A stretch of 7,462 nt of DNA from DASRGL01 sp035651115. GTDB taxonomy: Bacteria > Armatimonadota > Chthonomonadetes > Chthonomonadales > Chthonomonadaceae. Below the pieces are notes generated by a model. That model saw only the letters and a program-made list of their open reading frames with translations. It did not search any database and was not told where the DNA came from. Positions 1-5,254 of the stretch are shown here, one piece after another (position 1 is the stretch's first letter; every line of letters begins with the position of its first letter). Position numbers and translations under genes: made by a program. The DNA is taken from the NCBI GenBank assembly GCA_035651115.1, contig DASRGL010000265.1, forward strand, positions 1-7,462, written 5' to 3'.

Positions 1-522
1 GTGTGCGGCGTCTTCGGTTTTCGCGCCTGGGTGAACACGGAGGCCGGACGGCGCGCGTTCGACGGCTTCCGGCTGCGCGCCCCACTGCTCGGCCCGCTGA
101 CGCAGAAGATCGTTGCGGCCCGGTTGGTGCGCACGCTCGGCACGCTGCTCGGCGGCGGCGTCCCCATTCTCGATGCGATGGACATCTCCTCGGCGGCGGT
201 CGGCAACCGGGTCGCGACCGAGGCGGTGATCGCGGCGCGCGGCAGCGTGCGGCAGGGCGAGACGCTGCACCAGGCGATGGAGCAGGCCGGGAATTTCCTG
301 CCGGTCGTCCGGCACATGACGGCGGTGGGCGAGGAGACGGGGCGGCTGCCGCACATGCTGCTGCGCACAGCGGATACGCTCGATTTTGAGGTAGACTCTG
401 CGATGCGGCGGCTCACCAGCCTGGTCGAGCCGCTGGTGGTCTTGCTGATGGGCGGGTTCGTGGCGTTTGTGGTCATGTCTATTCTGTTGCCCATCTTCCA
501 GGCCAATACGATTGTCAAATAG
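1..522 (+). CDS. gspF: Type II secretion inner-membrane platform protein GspF, C-terminal part (5' truncated by window edge)
   Basis: GspF is the polytopic inner-membrane protein of the T2SS platform; it contacts the GspE ATPase and GspL and is needed for pseudopilus assembly. The visible 173 residues match the second cytoplasmic GspF domain. They show the family pattern LLGGGVPILDAM near residues 49-60, then VGN, then a G-x-x-L-x-x-A/M stretch, then VGEETGRLPHML near 110-121. A C-terminal hydrophobic helix follows LVEP (about 141-168), ending in LPIFQ, as in GspF/PilC proteins. Full GspF proteins are about 400 residues, so roughly the first half lies upstream of the window. The GTG at base 1 is almost certainly an internal Val codon, not the start. 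The TAG stop is at 520-522. It precedes gspG as in the classic order F-G-H-I-J-K-L. PilC of a type IV pilus is the main alternative, but the downstream genes favour T2SS. Confidence 0.93.
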   Translation: MCGVFGFRAWVNTEAGRRAFDGFRLRAPLLGPLTQKIVAARLVRTLGTLLGGGVPILDAMDISSAAVGNRVATEAVIAARGSVRQGETLHQAMEQAGNFLPVVRHMTAVGEETGRLPHMLLRTADTLDFEVDSAMRRLTSLVEPLVVLLMGGFVAFVVMSILLPIFQANTIVK

Positions 523-530
523 TGGCCTCT

Positions 531-577
531 CTTCCTGGTGACCTACCTCCCAGCCCCCTCCCTAAAGGGAAGGGGAG
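531..577 (+). repeat. Dispersed repeat type A, copy 1
   Basis: A 47-base C-rich then G-rich element, beginning with a ctggtgacctacc motif and ending in an imperfect hairpin (ccctccct facing agggaagggg). By eye it matches 42 of 47 bases with 3214-3260, which lies inside the leader-coding part of gspK. It forms the first third of the gspF-gspG gap. Translated, it gives the PSPLPKGKG-like peptide seen with this sort of dispersed repeat. I treat it as non-coding here. Confidence 0.75.
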
Positions 578-599
578 GGCAGAGCAGACCCCACCCCAA

Positions 600-622
600 C
601 CCTCCCCTTCGCAAGGGGAGGG
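600..622 (+). repeat. Perfect 10-bp stem palindrome (repeat type B)
   Basis: A left arm ccctcccctt (600-609), a 3-base loop cgc and a right arm aaggggaggg (613-622) form a perfect hairpin between gspF and gspG. No T-run follows, so it is not a standard intrinsic terminator. Within an operon mRNA it could pause polymerase, protect upstream RNA from exonucleases, or simply be a copy of a dispersed palindrome. Confidence 0.7.
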
Positions 623-631
623 AGCCTTAGA

Positions 632-675
632 CTCTCCCCTCTCCCGCAGCGTGGGAGAGGGGGCGGGGGTGAGGG
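632..675 (+). repeat. Dispersed repeat type C, copy 1 (hairpin plus G-rich tail)
   Basis: The stem is cccctctccc (636-645) and gggagagggg (653-662) around a loop gcagcgt. A G-rich tail runs to about 675. The 23 bases at 653-675 match 5224-5246 upstream of gspL at 21 of 23 positions. The loop region gcagcgtg (646-653) is the exact reverse complement of cacgctgc (5216-5223) in the other copy. This element ends 19 bases before the gspG Shine-Dalgarno sequence. Confidence 0.7.
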
Positions 676-694
676 CCGAGCGATCTCATAATAA

Positions 695-698
695 GGAG
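695..698 (+). promoter_or_regulatory. Ribosome binding site deciding the gspG GTG start
   Basis: GGAG within aaggagaag lies 7 bases before the GTG at 706. It selects a GTG start that leaves an 11-residue basic leader before the prepilin cleavage site. This site is separate from the repeats just upstream. Confidence 0.75.
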
Positions 699-705
699 AA
701 GAACG

Positions 706-1140
706 GTGAACACGCGCAAGTCACGAGTCCGGTACGGCTTTACGCTGATCGAACTGATCGTCGTCATCATCATCCTGGCGATTCTGGCGGCGGTCGTCAT
801 TCCCAACGTCGTCAATCGCACGGACGATGCCCGCATCTCCAGCGCCATCACGACCATCAACAACTTCGATACCGCGCTCGATATGTACAAGGCCGACACG
901 GGGCAGTATCCGTCCTCCGATCAGGGTTTGAACGCGCTGATCACCAATCCCGGCGTGCCGCGCTGGAACGGCAACTATCTGAAGAACCAGTCGGCCATCC
1001 CTGTCGATCCGTGGGGCCATCCTTACGTCTATCGCCAGCCGGGCAACGATAACCGGGCTTACGATATCGTCTCCGCCGGGCCGGACGGTCAGCTCGGAAC
1101 GCAGGACGACATCGAGAGCTGGAACCTCCAGAAGAAGTAG
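706..1140 (+). CDS. gspG: Major pseudopilin GspG
   Basis: GspG is the main subunit of the periplasmic pseudopilus that pushes folded substrates through the secretin. The 144-residue precursor has an 11-residue basic leader ending in Gly. Prepilin peptidase should cut before FTLIE, with Glu at +5 of the mature protein, followed by a hydrophobic helix reaching the VIPN motif. The globular part carries the GspG hallmarks: a DxYKxDxGxYP stretch, LxxL, PxxPWGxPY (PVDPWGHPYVY near 104-114), and an aspartate-rich C-terminal loop SAGPDGQLGTQDDI before SW, the typical calcium-binding region. Length is normal for the family. The start is GTG 706, with GGAG 7 bases upstream. It is followed after 12 bases by gspH. 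This is the most canonical gene in the window, with no low-complexity insertion. Confidence 0.96.
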   Translation: MNTRKSRVRYGFTLIELIVVIIILAILAAVVIPNVVNRTDDARISSAITTINNFDTALDMYKADTGQYPSSDQGLNALITNPGVPRWNGNYLKNQSAIPVDPWGHPYVYRQPGNDNRAYDIVSAGPDGQLGTQDDIESWNLQKK

Positions 1141-1152
1141 ACGGAGGGCATC

Positions 1153-1689
1153 GTGTCGCGCCGTCGCCTGCCCGCTTTCACCCTGATCGAGTTGCTCGTG
1201 GTCATCATCATCATCGCGATCACGAGTACCGTCATCGTGCCTGCCTACGCGCGATTCTGGGATCGGACGCGCTTCGATTTTGCCCTCAGCGGCTTCCAGG
1301 ATATGTTCGCGTATGCGCGGGAGCAGGCGATTCTGAACGATACGACGGCGCTCTTGGCCTACGATCCGCAGAGCGGGACGCTGACGGTGGCGGTGCAGCC
1401 GACGTTGCCCCAGGCCGATCAGCCGCTGGCGCTCAGCCAGGCGTCCGATCTGGAGGCGGTCAGCGCGGCAGCGCCCGCGCCGCGCACCTTCCAACTCGGC
1501 GAGGAGTTCGTCCTGGCGCGCTTTACCACCGGCGGCGAGGCAGGCACGACCCTGCGGTTCCGCAGCGATGGCACGTGCGAGGGCGCAGAGGCGCTGCTTA
1601 TCAGCCAGGCGGGGTATGCGGCCCATCTGCTGGTCGCTCCTGCCACCGGGCGCGTGACGGTCGAGGACGTATCGGAGATGACTCAATGA
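1153..1689 (+). CDS. gspH: Minor pseudopilin GspH
   Basis: GspH is a minor pseudopilin linking the tip complex to the GspG shaft. The 178-residue precursor starts at GTG 1153, with GGAGGG (1143-1148) only 4 bases upstream. An 8-residue leader MSRRRLPA precedes FTLIELLVVI; cleavage would be after Ala, not the usual Gly, with Glu at +5. A long hydrophobic helix follows (about 9-32). The soluble part has the GspH-type stretch FAYAREQAILNDTTALLAYD and a two-halved beta-rich C-terminus ending in TGRVTVEDV. The sequence is otherwise too divergent to distinguish GspH from a generic FimT/GspH-type pseudopilin, so the name rests mainly on position between gspG and gspI. The stop overlaps the gspI start as ATGA (1686-1689). 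Confidence 0.88.
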   Translation: MSRRRLPAFTLIELLVVIIIIAITSTVIVPAYARFWDRTRFDFALSGFQDMFAYAREQAILNDTTALLAYDPQSGTLTVAVQPTLPQADQPLALSQASDLEAVSAAAPAPRTFQLGEEFVLARFTTGGEAGTTLRFRSDGTCEGAEALLISQAGYAAHLLVAPATGRVTVEDVSEMTQ

Positions 1690-2324
1690 ACGCAGCCATC
1701 TGCGACGGAATGAATTCCTTCGCTGAGTGGCCTGCGGACACGGCGCAGACTGACAGTCTGTACGTTTTTCCGTCCGCAGTCGCGAGGAGCGGCAGTGCGA
1801 ATCGTTTCGCATGTGTTTTGCCGCATTCTCGCAGTCGGTTGGCCGAAGGTCTGCCAGGCGGGTATTGCAATGCCCGACGCAGGATAAGGACTGCCTTCAC
1901 CCTCGTCGAGATGATCGTCGCGACGCTTCTGCTGGCGATCGGCGTGGCGGGCGCGCTGGCGGCGTTCTCGACGGCGACACGCGCCAGCGCGATGGCGGAA
2001 CAGATCAATACGGCGGCGCTGCTGGCCCAACAACGCCTGACCGAGATCGAATTGCAGTCCGACACCCTGAGCGGCGGCGCGCAGCAGGGCGATTTCGGCG
2101 CGGACTATCCCGGCTATCGCTGGCAGCAGAACGTCGAGCCGACCGACTATGAGAACCTGTTCAAAGTGACCCTGACGGTGCAGTGGGGGCCGGGAAATGC
2201 GCCGCAGGAGCGCGTCTTTACCACCTTCCTGCGCAAAGAGACGGAGCAGACATCGGGGACGACGGGCGGAACAGGGACGACCGGAACCGGCGCGGCGGCG
2301 GGAACAGGCGGCAATGGCGGCTAA
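1686..2324 (+). CDS. gspI: Minor pseudopilin GspI with a 70-residue leader containing a palindromic repeat
   Basis: GspI joins GspJ and GspK in the pseudopilus tip. From ATG 1686 the precursor has 212 residues. The start overlaps the gspH stop (ATGA) and has GGAG (1674-1677) 8 bases upstream, the best initiation site in this frame. The leader is then 70 residues, far longer than usual, ending RIRTA before FTLVEMIVATLLLAIG (Ala at -1, Glu at +5). The mature part is about 142 residues with the GspI pattern of AALLAQQRLTEIE, GDFGADYPGYRW and a VTLTVQW strand. It ends in a Gly/Thr-rich tail (residues 186-212). Bases about 1746-1876, all within the leader, hold hairpins related to repeats elsewhere in the window. 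Alternative starts are ATG 1710 and TTG 1839 (19-residue leader), but neither has a good ribosome binding site. Function is secure; the true start is less so. Confidence 0.88.
   Translation: MNAAICDGMNSFAEWPADTAQTDSLYVFPSAVARSGSANRFACVLPHSRSRLAEGLPGGYCNARRRIRTAFTLVEMIVATLLLAIGVAGALAAFSTATRASAMAEQINTAALLAQQRLTEIELQSDTLSGGAQQGDFGADYPGYRWQQNVEPTDYENLFKVTLTVQWGPGNAPQERVFTTFLRKETEQTSGTTGGTGTTGTGAAAGTGGNGG
1746..1832 (+). repeat. Palindromic element inside the gspI leader-coding region
   Basis: A small hairpin cagac/gtctg (1746-1750, 1756-1760) is followed by a short T-run (1765-1769). Then comes a nested dyad: gcgag (1782-1786) with ctcgc (1828-1832), gcggca (1789-1794) with tgccgc (1819-1824), and an inner stem gcgaa/ttcgc (1797-1801, 1806-1810) around tcgt. 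The inner core cgaatcgtttcg and the gacagtctgtac piece resemble the gspK-embedded palindrome at 3361-3402. A further weak hairpin (cggg facing cccg) lies at 1859-1876. Everything is translated in frame if gspI starts at 1686. Confidence 0.6.
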
Positions 2325-3183
2325 ACAGCGAGGGCGAAAGCAGGCGCGCGGCTTCACGCTGGTGGAAGCCCTCATCGCGCTCGTCATCTTCGGCCTCATC
2401 ACGTTCGCCCTCTCGATGTCCATCTCGGTCGCGCTGCGCGCGCAGACGGTCTCCACGGAGCGGCAGCAGGATACCGGTGAGGTGAGAGCGATCTTCGGTC
2501 AACTGAACCGTGACCTGAACGCGGCGTCTGGCTCGCTGAACAATCCCGCGTCGGCCTTTATCGCGGGCGGCAGTCAGGGCGGCAGAAATGCGACTGGCAG
2601 CGGTCTGCTTACGCTGACCACGCTCTCGCATCGCATCGAAGCGGACGATCTGGCGGGTGGCAATCCCGTCACAACGGCAGCGCCGCCGCCGCAGTCCGAC
2701 TGCGCGCTGGTGCGCTACGATCTCGACCCGGCGACGGGAACGCTGGCCCGCCTGGAGAGCGCGGTTCCCAATCCGCAGGCCGTGAGCCAGCCGTCCGCCA
2801 GTCCCGCGAACGTGCTGTCGCAGCGTGTGCTGGCCCTGAACCTGCGCTTCTGGGACACGACCAACAAGACCTGGCGCACCGACTGGGATTTCGAGCAGCA
2901 GAATCAGCCGCAGCAGACCGCCGCGAACCCGCAGACAGGGCAGACGGATCAGAGCGGCGCGGCAGGCAGCACGACGGGCGACTCGATGCTGCCCGGCGCG
3001 GTCGAAGTGACCCTGGCCCTGCGGAAGTCCGACGGAACGCCCGCCATCTATACGACGCTGATCCCGATCGCCGCGCCGCAGCCGCAGCCGCGCCCGACGA
3101 CCGCGCCGACGAACGGAGCGGCCACGCCGACACAGTCCGGCAACCCGAACACGCCCAACCCGCCTGCCAATCCTGGGGGATAG
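2314..3183 (+). CDS. gspJ: Minor pseudopilin GspJ with Gln/Pro-rich insert and tail
   Basis: GspJ is a tip pseudopilin that pairs with GspI and GspK. ATG 2314 overlaps the end of gspI by 11 bases and gives a 13-residue basic leader ending ARG, then FTLVEALIALVIFGLITFALS, with Gly at -1 and Glu at +5. The frame is open further upstream, but that part is the gspI gene in another frame, so the later start is chosen. The 289-residue length exceeds the usual 200 or so. GspJ features are visible: a helix with RQQDTGEVRAIFGQLNRDLNAA, a two-sheet body, and NLRFWDTTNKTWRTDWD. Between that motif and the expected LPGAVEVTLAL strand lies a Gln/Asn/Ser-rich insert (about 194-224). The C-terminus from about 253 is Pro/Thr/Asn-rich and looks disordered. 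gspK starts 6 bases after the stop. Confidence 0.92.
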   Translation: MAAKQRGRKQARGFTLVEALIALVIFGLITFALSMSISVALRAQTVSTERQQDTGEVRAIFGQLNRDLNAASGSLNNPASAFIAGGSQGGRNATGSGLLTLTTLSHRIEADDLAGGNPVTTAAPPPQSDCALVRYDLDPATGTLARLESAVPNPQAVSQPSASPANVLSQRVLALNLRFWDTTNKTWRTDWDFEQQNQPQQTAANPQTGQTDQSGAAGSTTGDSMLPGAVEVTLALRKSDGTPAIYTTLIPIAAPQPQPRPTTAPTNGAATPTQSGNPNTPNPPANPGG

Positions 3184-3189
3184 ACGAAG

Positions 3190-5199
3190 ATGCGCGCTCA
3201 AAAACAGGCCCCCCTTTCTGGTGACCTACCCCCCGACCCCCTCCCTCAAGGGAAGGGGAGCCATTGTGCCAGCCTGTACGGCGCTTTCCTCTCGCGCCAG
3301 AGTGCGGAAGAACGGAAAAGCCCGCGCCTTAACTGTTCCCTCCCCCTGTTCTCGGGGGTCGCACAGGCTGTCCCGAACCGTTTCGGAACAGACAGCCTGT
3401 GCAGTGGGCCGGGGAGGGGGGCCAGGCGCGGGCAGGCGCTGGTGCCGGTCGTCTTTGTCGTGCTGATTCTAACGGCGCTGGCCGTCGCGTTCTCGACCTC
3501 GGCGCAGCGCGAGATCCGGGCCGCCGCCAACTTCACCGCGCAGACGCAGCGCTTCTATGCGGCGCGCGGCGCGTTGAACTACGCCATGAGCGCGCTGGCG
3601 CAGACCAGCAACAGCGGCGCGACCTACGGCATCGTGCCGCCTGGCCCGGAGACCGATACGAACGGCTGGATGCCGGTCGGCGATGCCTGGGTCAAGATCG
3701 AGGTCACGGACACGGGCGGGCTGATCAATCTGAACACGGTAGATCAGGCGACACTGCAGCGCCTGCCGGTTCTGCGCGATCAGCCCGACCTGGTCGCGGC
3801 GATACTGGACTGGCGCAGCGCGGGCGACCAGCCCTCGCCGAACGGGGCCAAATCGGACTACTACCAGTCGCTTCCTACGCCCTACAACGCCAAAGAAGGC
3901 GCGTTCGATACGGTTGCGGAACTGCTGCTGGTGCGGGGCATGACGCCCGCGCTGCTCTACGGCAGCGTCTCCGGCAGCCCGCTCCCGTCCAGCAATGGAA
4001 GCCTGTTAGGAAGCGGCGGCACGGTCGGGACGGGCGGCTATGCGGGAACGCGGCAGGCGGCTCCAGGCGGAGGGCAGGGACAGCCCGGCAGCGGGCAGGC
4101 GGGAACCGGTCAGCAGGGGCAGGGCGACCAGGCAGCCGCGAACACGAATTTCGATGACATCTTCTCCAATAGTACGACGCCTCTGGCCGAACTGCTGACG
4201 ACCGCCGTGCGCGAACGCAACGTCGCTGCCGATGGCTCGGCGCGCATCAACATCAACACGGCGACGCAGCAGGACTTGCAGCAGAAACTCGGCCTGAGCG
4301 GAGGTCAGGTGCGGGCGCTTCTGGACTATCGCAATGGGGGAACCGGCGGCTTCGGCGGCGGGCGGCCCCGCCCCGGCGGAGGCGGACAGGGGCAACAGGG
4401 CGGAGGGAACAACGCTCCGCAGGGAGGCGGCGGACGGCCTCGGCCCGGAATGCAGATGCAGGGCGGGGGCGTGCTGGGCAGGCCGGGCAGCAGCCGCCCC
4501 GGAATGCAGATGGAGAGCGGAGGCAGCCTGGGCAGGCCGGGCGGCGGGTCGCGGCAGGCGATGCCAGGCGGTAATGGCGGTGGCAACTCCTCCGGCGGGA
4601 ATAACCCCGGTGGTAACAGCGGAGGCGGGAATAGTCCCGGCGGCAATAGCGGTGGCGGGTCGAGCCAGGCGTTCAAAAGCATCGCCGACCTGCTGGAAGT
4701 GCGCGGATTCACGCGCACGGTCATGCAGCGTATCGCCGACCGCGTGACGGTAGATGACCAGCCTTATCGCGAAAATGTCGTCAATATCAACACCGCGCCT
4801 GCCGAAGTGCTGGCGACCGTGCCGGGCATGGAGCGGCCCGTCCTGGACGCCATTCTGAGCTATCGGCAGAGCGGGCAGGCGTTCCAGACGCTCGGTGACT
4901 TTTTCACGCTGCAAAGCGTCAACCGGCAGCAGTTCGAGCGGGTCATCGGGGCGCTGACCACCAAATCCTCCGTCTACCGGGTGCATATCAAGGTAAGAAT
5001 GCCCGGCCAGCCGAGCGTCTACGCGGTCTCGGCGCTCGTGCAGGTAACGGAGAACGGCCCCAGCGTATTGCAGTGGCAGGAAGTGCCGCGCACGCCAGGC
5101 TGGTCGTCCTGGACGCCTCCGCCGACGCTGCCGTTTCCGACCTATGGCGGCAGCGGCACGGGCGCGGCAGCCACAGAGGACAACGCAAGCGGGTACTGA
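3190..5199 (+). CDS. gspK: Minor pseudopilin GspK, enlarged, with an 81-residue leader and two Gly-rich inserts
   Basis: GspK caps the pseudopilus tip. At 669 residues it is about twice the usual length. The prepilin site is RRG before QALVPVVFVVLILTAL (residues 79-97). Glu5 is absent, as is usual for GspK. The 81-residue leader is coded largely by dispersed repeats. ATG 3190 is the only ATG/GTG/TTG in frame ahead of the cleavage site, so it must be the start if the gene is intact. The mature protein shows three related helix-hairpin-helix/SAM-like units: LINLNT to LLLVRGMT (with DWR and an YYQSLP region), ININT (from about 351) to DLLEVRGFT, and NINT (532) to LGDFF. Gly/Gln-rich stretches lie at about 258-317 and 383-493. 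The second interrupts the middle unit. The last segment (VYRVHIKV to ALVQV) is the usual closing beta strands. gspL follows after a repeat. Confidence 0.93.
   Translation: MRAQKQAPLSGDLPPDPLPQGKGSHCASLYGAFLSRQSAEERKSPRLNCSLPLFSGVAQAVPNRFGTDSLCSGPGRGARRGQALVPVVFVVLILTALAVAFSTSAQREIRAAANFTAQTQRFYAARGALNYAMSALAQTSNSGATYGIVPPGPETDTNGWMPVGDAWVKIEVTDTGGLINLNTVDQATLQRLPVLRDQPDLVAAILDWRSAGDQPSPNGAKSDYYQSLPTPYNAKEGAFDTVAELLLVRGMTPALLYGSVSGSPLPSSNGSLLGSGGTVGTGGYAGTRQAAPGGGQGQPGSGQAGTGQQGQGDQAAANTNFDDIFSNSTTPLAELLTTAVRERNVAADGSARININTATQQDLQQKLGLSGGQVRALLDYRNGGTGGFGGGRPRPGGGGQGQQGGGNNAPQGGGGRPRPGMQMQGGGVLGRPGSSRPGMQMESGGSLGRPGGGSRQAMPGGNGGGNSSGGNNPGGNSGGGNSPGGNSGGGSSQAFKSIADLLEVRGFTRTVMQRIADRVTVDDQPYRENVVNINTAPAEVLATVPGMERPVLDAILSYRQSGQAFQTLGDFFTLQSVNRQQFERVIGALTTKSSVYRVHIKVRMPGQPSVYAVSALVQVTENGPSVLQWQEVPRTPGWSSWTPPPTLPFPTYGGSGTGAAATEDNASGY
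3214..3260 (+). repeat. Dispersed repeat type A, copy 2 (translated within the gspK leader)
   Basis: This copy has the same length (47 bases) and orientation as 531-577, differing at about 5 positions. In gspK it is read in frame, coding the GDLPPDPLPQGKGS part of the leader, without a stop. It begins only 24 bases after the gspK ATG. Confidence 0.78.
3338..3418 (+). repeat. Nested palindromic element (type D) inside the gspK leader
   Basis: Outer C/G-rich arms ccctcccc (3338-3345) and ggggaggg (3411-3418) flank a perfect 12-base-pair dyad: gcacaggctgtc (3361-3372) with gacagcctgtgc (3391-3402). Inside is a further stem ccgaa/ttcgg (3373-3377, 3382-3386) around ccgt. The element stays open in the gspK frame and codes VAQAVPNRFGTDSLC and its surroundings. 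An inverted relative is at about 7331-7420, and a weaker relative is in the gspI leader. Confidence 0.8.
4444..4542 (+). repeat. Tandem 54-base period repeat in gspK Gly-rich insert
   Basis: Two 45-base units (4444-4488 and 4498-4542) begin cccggaatgcagatg and end ctgggcaggccgggc. They code two copies of PGMQM-x-x-GG-x-LGRPG. The unit centres differ at a few bases, so this is an older in-frame duplication inside the low-complexity insert. Confidence 0.8.
4594..4653 (+). repeat. Tandem 30-base repeat in gspK Gly/Asn/Ser-rich insert
   Basis: Two ten-codon units (4594-4623, 4624-4653) code GGNNPGGNSG and GGNSPGGNSG. Most differences between them are synonymous third-base changes (ggt/ggc, aac/aat, gga/ggt), so the peptide is kept more closely than the DNA. 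Confidence 0.75.
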
Positions 5200-5201
5200 A
5201 G

Positions 5202-5250
5202 CCCTCCCCTTCTTCCACGCTGCGGGAGAGGGGGCTGGGGCGAGGGAGGG
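5202..5250 (+). repeat. Dispersed repeat type C, copy 2, filling the gspK-gspL gap
   Basis: The C-rich arm starts 2 bases after the gspK stop. An imperfect hairpin (cttcc and gggag around acgctgc) follows, then the G-rich tail 5224-5246, which matches 653-675 at 21 of 23 positions. The element ends in GAGGGAGGG (5242-5250), 4 bases before the TTG at 5255, so repeat sequence appears to provide the ribosome binding site of gspL. Confidence 0.7.
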
Positions 5251-5254
5251 AAGT

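Noticed and set aside
1..3. GTG at base 1 as a real start of a short gspF
   Set aside because: Homology to GspF is already in mid-domain at the first residues; the window edge simply cuts the gene.
531..675. CRISPR-like repeat array
   Set aside because: The three elements differ in sequence, have no constant spacing and have no unique spacers.
522..1052. Open frame of 176 codons starting in the gspF-gspG gap
   Set aside because: Its first half is translated repeats A, B and C and its second half is gspG in another frame; it has no ribosome binding site and no recognisable domain.
1746..1769. Hairpin plus short T-run as an intrinsic terminator
   Set aside because: The stem is only about 5 base pairs and the T-run is five bases starting 4 bases after the stem. 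It lies inside a coupled gene pair. Weak attenuation is possible but not supported.
721..1812. Long antisense open frame of 363 codons
   Set aside because: It lies opposite gspG, gspH and part of gspI. Its Arg/Asp/Gln-rich composition is what the reverse strand of high-GC genes gives. The + strand genes there have clear family motifs.
1811..2152. ATG 1811 open frame of 113 codons
   Set aside because: It is out of frame with gspI across the FTLVE region, and its translation is Arg/Asp-rich noise.
2218..3201. Antisense open frame of 327 codons opposite gspJ
   Set aside because: Arg-rich translation with no motif, and it covers a well-supported gspJ. It is a high-GC shadow.
4006..4986. Antisense open frame opposite gspK
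   Set aside because: It mirrors the gspK Gly-rich inserts and HhH units; nothing supports it as a gene.
5144..5254. ATG 5144 as the gspL start
   Set aside because: It would overlap gspK by 56 bases and translate repeat C. The added 37 residues are unlike any PilM N-terminus, and TTG 5255 has a strong ribosome binding site. Given the leader insertions elsewhere it cannot be fully excluded.
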